A stretch of 64,000 nt of DNA from Marsupella aquatica (Eukaryota; Marchantiophyta), in the NCBI GenBank assembly GCA_973895155.1, contig OZ316891.1, positions 22,010,001 through 22,074,000 on the forward strand, read 5' to 3'. The translations under genes and the position numbers were made by a program. The notes below the pieces were generated by a model. The model worked only from the letters and a program-made list of their open reading frames with translations, did no database searches and was not told the origin of the DNA. Shown here piece after piece: positions 23,747 through 35,989 of the stretch (position 1 is the stretch's first letter; each line of letters begins with the position of its first letter).

Positions 23747-26700
23747 GATTGCAGACTTGTATGTTATCTAGAAGATTATTGCAATGGAGTCTAAGTTGTT
23801 AAGTGGCATCACAAACACCTGTGGTCTGGGGATACTCTGCATAACATTTCAAACATTTCAATATCAAGGAGGACCCTTGGACAACTTGGGTTTGACAATT
23901 ATTTAGCAAAATGAACTCAGCGTAACTTTATAGCTACCTGACAGTTTCAATTTACAGTTCAGAATAATATTTTCCTTCATTAGAAGCAATATAATATTTT
24001 CATTGAAGCTAGTAATGAAAAAAGAGAAGATTTGATAGTTACTTTCAATGCATCACAAGGCCCTGGACAAAAGCTCTCTATTGAGCTCTCTATTAAAGGG
24101 AAACCAAGGAAGAACAACAAAATAAATTAAGGTAAACTCTTAAGTTAACCTTTTCCTTCATACATAAATAGTCTAATTCTCCCTTGCAAAGTATGGATAT
24201 GGAAGGTGTACAAAGACATTTAGCTTAGGAGGCAAAACATTGATTTCTATTTAAGGCACTTCAAACTATGAACGGATCTCTTACCGCTTATTTCTTCCAC
24301 ATCTGAAGATATTTTGTCTTGTGAGCCATTTGCACCTCTTCTGGCTCCGTCATTTGTAAACATGTCAACATGTAGAAAAGAGGGAAAAGGTAGGCAGGGG
24401 GGGGGAGTGCAACATGAAAAATCAAAACTCTTAAATTGATCAATTTAGGATAGTGGCCATTGATTCACTTATAACTTCACACTCATAAACAACATCCCAT
24501 TTAACAGTTATGCCTTTTTTTCATGTTTTCGATGAAACAAACAAATTCTGATACTCTTGAAATCAAGCAAAATTGAACAACAATGCATCATGTCAACTCT
24601 AAATTAAGGGAGGCATATTGAGTTTCTTTCCAGTACTTAAGATTCTTCTGCTGGAGCATCATCATATATAGACAGAGATGCTCTTACTAACCTGACCACC
24701 ATAATCATTGTGTACTAATTAAAGAATTACTTTTGAAGTATTGTATATTATTTATAGCTTTCAAGTACATTGCCACTAAAGATGTTTGAATTTTATAATA
24801 GTCACTTGTATTTAGAAATATGCCACAATTTTTGTATATGGTTACCTTAGTGAACTTGTCACCCATATACAATTTAACCGTGACATTTTTATAAATACAA
24901 AAACAACCATGGCAATATTCTCAATTAGAATATCTTTAGTGGCAAAGTACTTAAAAGCTGACATTATTTATGTGTTGGGAGTAACTTTCAAATTACAGTC
25001 AACACTTTTTCATGAATGTTTAGCTATGTAAATCGTGTCCTTGGCTTATGCGGGATGTATTTTTTAAATCCTTTTTAATTTGGTTTGATCTTAGATAGAC
25101 TGCAATTAAACTACACCAAGCCATTCATATTTTACGCATTGTAATGGTTGTTAGAAAATCAGGATCTTGTTAAGTTTGCTATGATAACAATAACAAACCA
25201 TGAATATTTGGAAACATCTGTGAAGGTAAAGTTGAGGATAGGAAAACTAAATGTTCATATTCCATATCTTACCTCACATACCCAATCATTTGATACCAAT
25301 TAATTTCTATTCAAACATTCAACTCGTTCACATTAGCAATTTTGGATGACCATTTACACAACAAATATGAATTCATGTCGAATTGCACTTGGCATCATTC
25401 AAGGTGCAATGAGCTAGCTAGCTACTGTAGCTAGTTGAACAGGTAGTGATTTCTTCCTTGGAATGGGCCAATTTCCCATCAAGGAAAATCCTAGAAGGAA
25501 CTATTAGTACCAGATAGCCACCAAGAAACCAAGTCAAAAAAATAGCTTCTCATAGTCAAATAGCAGTGCAACCAAGAAACAATAGTTTACATTATATGAT
25601 AAAAGTTTAGAAAAGAGTCCGTTATTCAATCTCTGCGTGTAGACACCTTCAATAAAGTAACTTGTGGATTATGAAAACTTTTCCATCTGGATTGCTCCTA
25701 TGTGCACTTGATCGATGGAGAACAGCTTGCACTTTTGATTCACACACTCAGGGTGGTAAAAACATCCCTTTTACCAGTTGCATTTAGTAGCAGCTGCTAA
25801 TAAATTTTGATCTCTTAGTGCCAGGTGGACATGACACCTTGGAACCTATTAGTAACAACAGCTTTCAATTAACCTGTCCCCAAACTATCCGATATTATTG
25901 ACGTGCCTCTTAAATAGAAATATTTATCAACCCGCCCCCAATTTTGTATATCCGGGTTAGAATCAACTCATATACTGGTTCCTGTTGCCATGTGGCAAGT
26001 CATTACTGGCTAGCCTTAACCCGCGGTGACCCCGTTGGCCTCCCTTCCCCTTCCCCATTGCAGGGCACAATCGTAGGTCCAGGAGGGGAAAAAACATGTT
26101 GGTTTTTGCTCCACACTCCCCTCACAAAACCAAACATTTTGGCCCTCAGTTTTTCTCAGGAAAATGCAGTGACGAAGGGGGGCCGCGGCGGGTTAAGGCT
26201 TACCAACCGGAACCCATAATCATACAAGTTAGTACTGACCTAAATACTAAATGGGGGCCAGGTTAATAAATTCTTTTGTTTGGGGGCCACATTAGTAATA
26301 TTGGGTAGTTTGGGAGACAGGTTAGTACAACAGTGTAGCAACAATGAGCTGTAGTTTTGGGCTAAACAATGAAAAATTGAATGTCAATAAGTTGTACAGC
26401 GGTAAACATGAATAATACCTCAGAGGTCTTACTTCCACAAAAAGCGCACATCATGTGCAATGAGTATAATCATTTTATTCCCGATAGATTAATTAGAACT
26501 TCACGGATATTTGCATATTTTTCATGAGTGGCCATATTTGGGTATATATTAAGATTTATGATAAAAAAAAGGTGTTAATCAGGGGCCAATCAGGAGACCA
26601 ATCAAGCTGCTTAGAGATCTCACTCTCTAAGAGTGTTTTGCTCCTAGTGATGCCCTTCACTGAAGATTTGATAGGCTGCCTTGTCATGTTTCGTTGCTGC

Positions 26701-28152
26701 CTGACATCTATACCCAATAGGGCCAACGGTTAATTATTGGCCTGCATTTAGGGAGAGATGCACATCATTTCTGGCTATTAGTTTTAGCATCTAATTAGTG
26801 TGTGTTAGTGTGACTAACAATAAGATGGGATTTTTAAAAATAAAATTAAAAGGGAATAGGGCTTATCTACACTAATTCGTGGATGTGAGGATCAAAAGCA
26901 TTCATGCAGAATGTGGGCCGCCCACCTTCAGTCTATTGGGCGGAAAACATTATTTCAAATGCATGCAAAGTCTTTTTTAGGTCGGGCTAATTCATGTGTA
27001 GCAGATAATTTGCTTCACAAAAATTAGTATGAATAACACAAACTGTCACAATTGTAAAAGCGAATCTAGAGGGCAGTTGCACCAACGCCTAAACAATCCA
27101 ATCAAACCCCTTATTGGCATAAACACAATGCCAAAAGTGAAGTAATATTCACTAGACATGATAGATATGGTGCTCCTTGTATCCTGGGGTGTTGCTTTAA
27201 TGTATTGTTGATCCTGAAAAGGTGCGTGACTAGAAGGATCTTCGTCCATGTGTCCCTTCAGAGCTTCAAAGCCAAGTGCATGCTTTTATACTACCTGTTG
27301 ACACCACCGCGAAGACTGAATTGTCATCAACTCCACTGAATGTATCTAATAGCCTACGGTCTAGAGGCCTTCTAGACCATAACCTTGTGGCACAGCTACA
27401 CTTGGGGGTGAAACTGGAAATGAGCAAGGTGATACTCACTGTATATGTCTGAGCTTTGCTCAGGCATTCAGGCTAGTGGTTTAATATCAGCAAGAACTGA
27501 TGGGTTTGAGGCTAGTGTTTACAATCACTAAGAATTGATAGATTTGCATGATTGCAAATTTTTGAGTACCTATCAAGTATAAATGAAGAAATCTACTTTG
27601 CCACAGCAGTAACAATTATCTCATGCCAAGCAATCCCTTTGTCCTCGTAATCAATTGATACTGCTGTACAATGTGAGGAGAGCATCTTGTGTGTTATATC
27701 ACTCACTTGCTGTGAAATTAACTTACATAAACAAAGGGATTTTGGATTTTAGCATTATCTACTGAAGTCTCATCATGGCGAGTATCTCATAGAAGATTTG
27801 TCACAAAATATGTACATAGTAGTTGTTAGTAGCTATTTGGGACTCTCCGTATAGAATTTGAGGACTGTAGATTTAGCTAGACTCCTTGTTGCTACCTTGA
27901 TTTCACTTGTGTATAGTGCAATACTCCTTCGTAAGAAATAATTCCCTGCTCAAATCCATTTCCATACTATACATTTCAACGTTTGACGCTAGTTGAATTT
28001 GATGAAGCGAGGATTGTAGGGGCAGGTTGCAATTCCTTTCTGTACCTTACCTAAGATTGCATTGCCGATTTGTAGAAGAAGGTTTGACACTGGAAGAAGA
28101 GCATTCTTCAGCACTTGGGAGTCACCTTCTCAACTAGAACTGATCATGGGCC
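23747..28152. other. Intergenic between BTB-like and ankyrin genes
   Basis: AT-rich, CpG-poor DNA holding a foldback element (24747-24971), a run of G at about 24398-24407, and otherwise short open frames without domains. The two genes diverge from here (minus left, plus right), so promoters of both may lie in it, although the 4.4-kb spacing argues against a shared bidirectional promoter. Confidence 0.4.
24747..24971. repeat. Foldback/MITE-like inverted repeat, copy 1
   Basis: The left arm with TTTCAAGTACATTGCCACTA pairs imperfectly with the right arm, whose reverse complement contains TTTTAAGTACTTTGCCACTA. The arms are about 70 bp with a short spacer. A related copy lies at 32584-32832. No coding capacity. 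Confidence 0.6.
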
Positions 28153-28749
28153 ATGGGGCAAGCACAATGCTGTCAAGTAGCCTCACTTTTAGACGGAGCA
28201 CAAACAGATTGGGAGAGTTATGCAGCTTATGCACCAACACATTACCCAAGATATGGATCACAATCTGCAAAACAGAATATTGATTTGGACGAAGATGATG
28301 AGTCAAACAATCCATACATTGCAAAAGCCTTGCAAAAGCGGAGGCCTTCGGCTGGAGACTTGCAAGTCGATGCAGATCGACGCAGATCTCAGCCAAAAAT
28401 ACGATTGTCAAGAAGACATTCAAGTAGGCTCTCTGTTTTAGAGAGCCAGACCAAAGAAGCACCCATCCTGATAATCCCACCCGTCCCCAAAAAGCGCTTG
28501 CCTTATGATCCTGGCACAGGAAGTGGATATTCTTGTCCCGGGACAAGGATGGCAATTCAACTTAGGGAGCCTAGATTGAAAGTTCTGGCAATAAGCCGCA
28601 ATAAACTTGAGAGCGAACGAGGGAGAATAAACAATGGAGCTACTGTGCTCATAAAATTTGCCAAACCCGCAAAGGAGCCGAAATCAGACATATTGTCGCC
28701 CCTGCTAGACGCAGGCAAGAACAAACCAGGAAACGGTTCAAGGAAGTAG
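28153..28749 (+). CDS. Basic protein of unknown family, possible acylated N-terminus
   Basis: A 198-residue open frame starting MGQAQCC. The Gly at position 2 and the Cys pair are what N-myristoylation plus palmitoylation would need, so membrane attachment is possible, although position 6 is not the usual Ser/Thr. The middle is basic with RR-x-S sites (KRRPSAG, DRRRSQ, SRRHSS), then a proline-rich segment (LIIPPVPKKR). I recognise no domain. A second ATG 7 bp upstream (28146) is in another frame and short. It lies 284 bp before the ankyrin frame on the same strand and may be its 5' exon, but no donor/acceptor pair that keeps frame was found. Confidence 0.45.
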   Translation: MGQAQCCQVASLLDGAQTDWESYAAYAPTHYPRYGSQSAKQNIDLDEDDESNNPYIAKALQKRRPSAGDLQVDADRRRSQPKIRLSRRHSSRLSVLESQTKEAPILIIPPVPKKRLPYDPGTGSGYSCPGTRMAIQLREPRLKVLAISRNKLESERGRINNGATVLIKFAKPAKEPKSDILSPLLDAGKNKPGNGSRK

Positions 28750-29033
28750 GTAGTGTATGAGGGCAAAACAGTTTCCATTTCATCAATTCCTAATTGATCT
28801 AGCTCAAAACTAGTTACACGGTTTCCTTAATAATGATTCATGGATATTAAAAGACGTTGCGTACATTGGCCTTCAAATCCACAACAAACAAAACATATCA
28901 GTAAATATACAGGGAGAAATCCATGATTACATTCTCAAGAATTACAGCGAAGTCCACATTCAGGGGATAAGAGAACCATTCTGGCTACACGAACAAGTAA
29001 TGCATCTATGTATTTAAGGGTGGGCAAAGAAAG

Positions 29034-30608
29034 ATGCACATGCTCAGCAAAATTTATACCGACTTCCATAAGTATATAACGGGAGACGATGCACCAAGCA
29101 GAGGTACCAGTTCAGATAGACGAGGTCCAATTGAGAACATGGCAATGCTACATTTGGCAATCAAGGAAAATGACATTAATGCAATCAAATCGTTCTTGCA
29201 TTCCAAGGAATGGGTTAAATTGCAAGCACCAGACAAAAGAGGACGAACTCCACTCCATTGGGCTGTGGCACTAGGGACCAGTGAGGTGGCAAGGCTCATT
29301 GTGAGGAACACAAGCAAAAACATGATCAATGCCTATGACAGGTACTGGCGCACACCTCTACACTATGCTGCCATGGCAGGAAAGAATGACATTGTAAAAA
29401 TTCTCTTCATTAAAGGTGCTCGAATCAATGCCAGAGACAAGCAAGGAATGACTCCTCTACACTATGCTGCACAGAATTCAAATCCTTTCTTGATCCACTC
29501 TTTGATCGCTCGAGGTGCAGAGAAGCACATCAAGGACAAGAACAAACAATTGCCTTACGATGTGGCAATTTCCTGGAAGAGCCCTCCTGAAATCATCCAT
29601 CGTCTCAACCCTTTAACCGTGGATGAAGTGAAAGAAAGTGCAAATATGGTCAATCATGATCCATATCAATATTCATACCGTGATCATTACGACAGTGAGA
29701 TTGTAGGATTCACCTCTACAAGGTCGCGTCAATCCTTGGGAAGGAAATCACCACAACTGTCGAAGCCGCTACAGCTTCCAATGCCTTTCCTTGGTTTATC
29801 TCCTGAAACCAGTTTAGTGACTCCTAAGAGGCATCCTCCTCCAACTCCAAAAGAACTGTCCATGGAGGCTGTTGTGAAATTGGAACTGGAAAGAGAAACG
29901 AATCAGGTCAAGTCAATGGTCATGCAAAACTTGGGTGTTGGAAATTCGAGGTTTAAGCATGTGGAAACCCTAGAAGAGGCTCACAACCATGAGATGGCAC
30001 TGCAAGCTCTTTTGATGCGCCAAAGAAGGAGAAAGGAGGTCGAGACGACGAGAGAAAGGGCGGAAAGGCATCGATTGCACATAATCGATTCCCAGCGGTC
30101 CAAAACAGGTGCTAAGTCGACTCATTCCAGTGGAGGTCATCATGGGAGCGAAAATTCTACTCTCACAAAAACAGCCCTAGGTAGTAAAGGTAGTAAAGGT
30201 AGCAAAGGTAGCAAAGGAGAGGTCGAAACGGGGGTTGAAATTGAAGGAGGAGTGATTTCGTTATACGAGTGGTGGAAAAGTAGGGGAAATTCTCTTCAAG
30301 GTTTGACAGAATCAACTCATGCACTTCGGAAGAAAGATGTCTCACCAAGTTTTCCTCGTCAAGGAAACTCAAATCAAGGCTCTCGTGGATTTTATGGTGT
30401 TAGAGATCGCCGCAAGAAGGTAATTAAAATGAAGTACACATATCCATTTCTTAGGGACCCAATCCGAATCCCCATGCCCTCGCGACTCGCACTAAGAGAG
30501 TTCGTGGGCACCTCCGATCGACAATACCATGTGAATGAGCAACGAGACCAAGAGCTCCGCATCCATCAATGTGTTGACAAGCATAAGCTTACACAGCAGT
30601 GGCTTTAA
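29034..30608 (+). CDS. Ankyrin-repeat protein
   Basis: An open frame of 524 residues with four to five ankyrin repeats at about 36-195: AMLHLAIKENDINAIKSFL, TPLHWAVALG, TPLHYAAMAGKNDIV and TPLHYAAQNSNPFLIHSL. Ankyrin stacks bind other proteins, so a scaffold role is likely. The C-terminal two-thirds is charged and probably disordered. It includes a KGSKGSKGSKG run coded by a 12-bp tandem repeat (30180-30215) and a conserved-looking tail (YPFLRDPIRIPMPSRLALREF). The ATG at 29034 has an in-frame TAA 36 bp upstream, so it is the start unless the gene is spliced from the frame at 28153. Partner and pathway cannot be inferred. Confidence 0.72.
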   Translation: MHMLSKIYTDFHKYITGDDAPSRGTSSDRRGPIENMAMLHLAIKENDINAIKSFLHSKEWVKLQAPDKRGRTPLHWAVALGTSEVARLIVRNTSKNMINAYDRYWRTPLHYAAMAGKNDIVKILFIKGARINARDKQGMTPLHYAAQNSNPFLIHSLIARGAEKHIKDKNKQLPYDVAISWKSPPEIIHRLNPLTVDEVKESANMVNHDPYQYSYRDHYDSEIVGFTSTRSRQSLGRKSPQLSKPLQLPMPFLGLSPETSLVTPKRHPPPTPKELSMEAVVKLELERETNQVKSMVMQNLGVGNSRFKHVETLEEAHNHEMALQALLMRQRRRKEVETTRERAERHRLHIIDSQRSKTGAKSTHSSGGHHGSENSTLTKTALGSKGSKGSKGSKGEVETGVEIEGGVISLYEWWKSRGNSLQGLTESTHALRKKDVSPSFPRQGNSNQGSRGFYGVRDRRKKVIKMKYTYPFLRDPIRIPMPSRLALREFVGTSDRQYHVNEQRDQELRIHQCVDKHKLTQQWL

Positions 30609-30819
30609 CAAACACCAAATCGAGTCAAAGCCTCATTTCGTTTTCTGATTGGAAGGGTGACGAATAAATCGAAAGTCTCAGACGAAGTCATGGAGCAAGA
30701 GCTCGAGTGATCGACTAAGAATGTCAATCATCTCCACTTTTGCAGAGGTTTGTCGATTGCGATTAATTTTTGATAGGGTTTAGATGTTAGAGAAGAGCTG
30801 TGTAGACGAAAACTTGTTA

Positions 30820-30970
30820 GAGTTGATTTCAATTCCAAGAAGAGATTGCATTTTTTTTAAGAGGACAAATTTACTAAAGAGGGCTGAAGTTGATGAGTTG
30901 ATTTCAATTCCAAGAAGAGATTGGATTGTAGCAGAAAGGGTCAAGTTTGTAAAAGGGGCTCAACAAAGTA
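30820..30970. repeat. 75-bp tandem duplication
   Basis: GAGTTGATTTCAATTCCAAG begins at 30820 and again at 30895, each followed by AAGAGATTG and a diverged tail. Just 3' of the ankyrin gene; no function seen. Confidence 0.7.
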
Positions 30971-33890
30971 CAATGGAATAAAAGCAAAGAGGTCATGAGG
31001 GGAAAACCACCAAACTCCAGAAGAGAGCAAATTAAAAACCTAGGAAAATGAAAAAATAAGAGATAAACATCTACTGGTGCAATAGTGGGATTGGCTGATA
31101 GTCCACATTTAGTGTCGCGACTAAGTCTGCAAGTGGGGCATAGATGTAATCTAAGGGGGCAAGCCTTTACTGAGGTCTATTAATACCCATGACTAGAGCA
31201 TTTTCATGGATCGCTTGAACTTGACCATGTTATAACAGCACTTAATTCAACCGACAAAAATGCATTGTCAAAAAAGGTAGTGGTGGTCCTATGGAACTGG
31301 CCCATCCATGAATGTCTCGAGCTGCCTGTGAAAGGATTGAGCACATGTAAAAGTAAACTGAAAGCATTTTTATTTGCTCTTCAATTTAGGGGTTGGTTGC
31401 AACAGAGTGTGGTTCAAGCTTTTCCTCTTACATCTGTGGTATCAATTTGGTCCATCACCAGTCATTTATTCTTGTCTCTAGCTCTCTGTAATACTCTCCC
31501 TCAAGAACAATTCAAATGAGTGAATAAGGACCAATTTACTAGAAAGGGCCAAACAAAGTGATATCATTTCACAAAAGGACATGTCAATATGTTACTTGTC
31601 AATCATATAGTTGAGGCAATATCCTCTAGGAGCACCTCTAGGAGCACCTTCAGTGGGAGACTACTTTTGCAACTATACCTTCAAATCTGATGATACGATA
31701 GAATGTTTAGTGCCACTGGTCGACTACAGTCAGGCTCGGTAGACGAGACTTGACTGCAGAAGTGTTGGCACATTTGTAGTCCCCGAGTATGTGGACATGA
31801 AAAACCAACCTTCTTGTCTCTGGTCAGAAAAGTATACCCTAGGCTATATCCAAAAAGTATAGTCAGCTATCTAGATGATTTTGTGGGGATACTCTAAGTT
31901 TGTGAAGAGTATGAGCATGCAATATGCTTGTCTCTGTCATCTCTACCTAATCCAGTTTCAAGATAATTGTTCATGGGTAAAACATTACGATCCAACCCAA
32001 ATGAGGATTATTACTTTTGGGAGTGAGTGATAAAATGCCCATGCTACTTTAAACTTCAATCAGACGGGTCAATGACTCTTTCAGTTTAACCTTCTAGTCA
32101 ATGAGCAACAATAGAGCTGAACCTACTACCTTGCCCCCGGTAGATTTTCTGTATTTGCATAATTTCCCCTTTCTATGTTATTGAAATGGAGTATCAATGG
32201 AAAAAAACAGTAGAGTTGGGCATTGCAGTGTAAATGCTTGTACTCTCCTTGTCCGTTGGCAAAAAATGAAACCATAAATTGTTCTACAAAAACAAATGGG
32301 ATCTGAGTACATGAAAGGTTTTCATGCTGTCCATCTGGGATGGGCTGGTCCGTGCATGCATTCTGTCAAACATTAAGGTCCATGAGAGCTTAGGTTTGTA
32401 CATGGTTTAATCTCAGAGGAAATAGCGCCCCCCCCCCCTTCCCGCGTATTTTATAAGAGGTATTGTTTGATGCAATGATAGCAATGAGTGTTGTAGCGAG
32501 TCACTAGCTGTGTTTAACTTCTTTTGATTTTTGCTGATTTTTATATAGTTAGTGCATCTTCAAGACTCCAGATGGCAATTTGTTTTCAACTTTTAATTAT
32601 TTTCACTAAAAATGTTCAAATTGATAACACTGCCATGGGTTTTTTTGTATTTACATAGCTTTTTTTGTATTTAAGAGTATGTCATGGTTTGATATAAAGA
32701 TGATAAGTTTAACAAGTAACCAACATGGAATATATGAAAATAGTGATATATTTGTATATACAACAAAAATAATTATAATATTCTAAATTAGAACATTTTT
32801 AATGACAATATAATTAAAAGCTGTCATTTTTTGCTGTTTTCTCACACTCTAAAATTACCCATTTTATAAAGATAAGTTTCACTCATTACATGGTTAATCA
32901 CAGAGGGAGCAAAATGGCCCCCCTACTTGATGGATAGCCAGCCTAAAAAATCAAGGCTGTGGACGATGCTTCTCTTTTTTCCCGCTCATCTGTCCATTGA
33001 TGATGCGCGAGGCCTCCTTGGCTCCTTCTCTCCTTCGCCCTCTGTCCCCGTCCTACGCCAAACACTGATGACGAGTTTTCGCATTTTTTTAACTCGTTGA
33101 ACAATGTCAGTAGATTATTCCATCAAGACGAACAGCGTACAAATTGATTGATTGCAACTGCTTGGTACGTTGCAGAGTTGGTTTTCATTATTGTCAGCTT
33201 CGATTCACAAATTCTGTGGCTCCAATTTGTCCAGGCTTGATCGCATTGTGCTCCACTAAAACTCTCCTCTCCCGGCTATGTTTTACTTCCTAAGTGCATA
33301 ACTGCAACATGAACTCTATATAAAAATGATATACACTTATCAAAAAGAGTTCAAAATAGGCTTTTATGCTCTTAGCCATAAGTGTACATATTCCTCTATG
33401 GAAGGTTTTGCACTTACTTAATTCCCTTAGTGAGTTTTCTCTTCATAATTTTTTGGTGCTTTGTAGAAAAAAGAGTGGATTCAACGGTGATGAATTTCAC
33501 AGAGATTTTTAAAAATTTTAGCCTGAGGATCATTCACCTGCCTGTTTTTGCAGGTAAGTGATTGACAAATTTTGGGTCACAAGGAAATGGCTGCAGGACA
33601 CCTTGCAATTAGGAAGTTCACAATTATGCAGAAGTATATACTAGTTGGACCCCTAAAATGATAAGTGTTACTTGATGGGACCTTGAGTGATTCAACCAAG
33701 ACCAGCCCACCATTCTCCCATATCTAATTACTGTTCGGAATTCCTTATTTTCTGGTCAGAGGTAGTAACCCAGGCTAGTAACCCTAAACCTAATTGGTGT
33801 TACCAAATAAGTTATTTCCGGGCAAAAGATTATGAATATAGGAGGTACCTTCGAAAATGGTTACACTAACCTGCATTTCGTACAAAGATT
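30971..33890. other. Intergenic, AT-rich, no gene supported
   Basis: Contains the second foldback element (32584-32832), a run of C at about 32429-32438, a doubled CTCTAGGAGCACC at about 31615-31645, and short meaningless frames. Nothing else recognised. Confidence 0.4.
32584..32832. repeat. Foldback/MITE-like inverted repeat, copy 2
   Basis: The left arm (CTTTTAATTATTTTCACTAA) and the right arm (reverse complement CTTTTAATTATATTGTCATT) pair imperfectly. The left arm also carries GCCATGG followed by TTTTTGTATTTA, as in the right arm of the copy at 24747-24971, so the two belong to one family. Confidence 0.6.
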
Positions 33891-35075
33891 AAGTTGGTTT
33901 GAAAATCAGTCCTCGACTCGTCCGTAGTGAGTCGTCACTCGTCAGGGTCCATTTCTGTGGCTCCAATTCCTCGAAAGTCGACCCTACGCCCGAATGCCCG
34001 AAGTATCTCTGTCCATCGCGGTGGTCGCTCTCCTCTCGCACGCTCCGTTGCGCTCAGGTACGTGACCAGCTCGGCCACGCGACGAATCTCCAGCCGGCGT
34101 TCTCTCAGCAACCACGTCGCCCCTCGTAAACTGTCCCGGCTCTCTCAAGTCTCACTTTATGCTGTAGTGCGGACGTTTCGCGTCTTCGCGAGCTTCAGAG
34201 GTCACGAGGGAAGTATAAAGTAACGCTCTGGCGCAATGTGAGTTCTGTGACCAGCTCATTCGCTCGTTGCATTGAAGTTTTCACTTGATATTGCCTTTCG
34301 GACGGTGTTACCTTGAGCGGAGCTGTGTGGCGCACATCATTGGACGCACTTTTACCTTTTTCCTCCGCTGTTGCCGGAATCCAGGAGCAGTTCTGTGTTT
34401 CGACTTGATCTCGCGCGACGACAGACCTACAGTAGGTACAGTGTGTTTTGCATTACTCTCGTTTGCCAATGGACGTCTCATTCCGACCCGGCCCGCGTGT
34501 CGTAAAATAGCTCGTTTACGTTTGTTGTGTTAGCAGATTTCTGTCTCGGATACTTTCCAGAACGCACTAGGCATGACTTGGACTACTTGTTGGCCGATAG
34601 TCTCGGGCGGAAACGCAAGAGGTTGGTGTTCTGTTAGTATGGTGCGACTGTCTACGTCCTGCGGAAATGCGTGGACTCTTCTTGATAGTAATGAATGAGA
34701 TTAGGAGGCCCGCCTAGTCGATGTCTTTTACAGTGCGTTTTGTAGATTATCCTCCACAACGTAACAAGGGATAGTTTTTGAAGGTATCTTAATATTTTTG
34801 CTGTGTCTTCGTCTTTGAAATTTCTTCCCTGTCTGAGAATGATCTGGTTCACCTATCTCATGGCCATATCTATTCCGTGGGAGTGTGAATATGTTAAGTG
34901 CACCGACTGTCGTCTGCATTAGTAGAAGTCTGAACGGAATTTGCTTGTGGAGTTCTAGAGTAGAAACGACTTTGAGAAGACGTGGATAGGTTCTCTTTGT
35001 GCACAGTGTCTCATGTCAGCGTCTCATGTCAGTGTCTAACGGGAACATTGCATTTCTCTCTGCAGTTAAGAAATC
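33891..35075. other. CpG-rich upstream region of ELIP
   Basis: Composition changes to CpG-rich here. Overlapping plus-strand frames (33899-34533) are Ser/Arg-rich and not recognisable. They may be fortuitous or exons of an unknown gene. The last few hundred bases should hold the ELIP promoter and 5' UTR; I see no promoter element I can name with confidence. Confidence 0.35.
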
Positions 35076-35989
35076 ATGAATACCGTATCTGCAACTGTGG
35101 CTTCAGCTACAATTGGATCCGTTGCCGCCGGAATTCGATTGAGCAGAGTATCCACCGCCAAGATAGTGTCATCAAGACCAGCATTCGTCTGCAGACGTGC
35201 TGTTCAAATCCGTTGCAATGTCGAAGTGAGTCTAGTTGCTTAGCGCTCATTCTATATACAAGACTGGATATAGATGAAATTTTGATTTTCTAGTTTGTGT
35301 AGGTGTGATTTCTAATAGACGATTGCATTCTTTACCGGTCTGAAACTCACGTTTTAGTAACTTTGCGATGTGAGTATGTGAGAGCAATACTTACCGAAAT
35401 CGTTGTTATGGTGCAGCCGGAGTCGAAGTCTACTCCCACCGACAGTGCTTCATCTGTTACCCCGATTGTGCCTCCCACCCCAACGCCAGTAGTTCCTAAG
35501 AAGGTACTCACAAGTTCTGAAGTATTTCATCTGATCCTTAAATATTTGGTTGGCTAGGACTACTGTGCCTGACTGCGATGAGCTCTTGAGTTTGTGACTC
35601 AGTTCTCTGTCTCGCTCTCTGATTCGCTTGAGGTGGGTTTGCAGTCTGCTCCCAGCTTCTTTGATGTGTTTGCTTTCAGCGGGTTAGCACCGGAGACTAT
35701 CAATGGAAGATTAGCGATGTTAGGATTCGTTGCTGCCCTAGGAGCGGAGCTTGCTACCGGTGAGAGCCTCACCGCCCAACTGGGAGACGGTGGAGTGGCC
35801 GCATTCGTGTTCGCTGCTATCCTCTTCTCTGCAGCATCTCTCATCCCTATGTTCCAAGGCGTTTCTCCGAAGAGCAAGTCTAAGGGATTCTTCTCCTCAG
35901 ACGCCGAGATATGGAATGGACGGGCCGCCATGATCGGTCTCGTCGCTCTGGCTATCACGGAGTACGTCAACGGGAGCCCTCTGGTGTAG
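35076..35989 (+). CDS. ELIP: Early light-induced protein (ELIP), chloroplast
   Basis: A three-helix member of the chlorophyll a/b-binding superfamily. ELIPs bind pigments in thylakoids under light stress and limit photo-oxidative damage. Exons are 35076-35225, 35417-35503 and 35645-35989, both introns GT-AG and phase 0, giving 193 residues, normal for ELIP. Residues 1-50 are Ser/Ala/Arg-rich without acids until the end, as in a chloroplast transit peptide. Exon 2 is a proline/threonine linker (VPPTPTPVVPKK). Helix I carries ETINGRLAMLGFVAALGAE, the ExxNGRxAM pigment-binding motif. Helix II is FVFAAILFSAASLIP. Helix III repeats it as EIWNGRAAMIGLVALAITE. Light-induced transcription is known for the family and not visible here. 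Confidence 0.93.
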
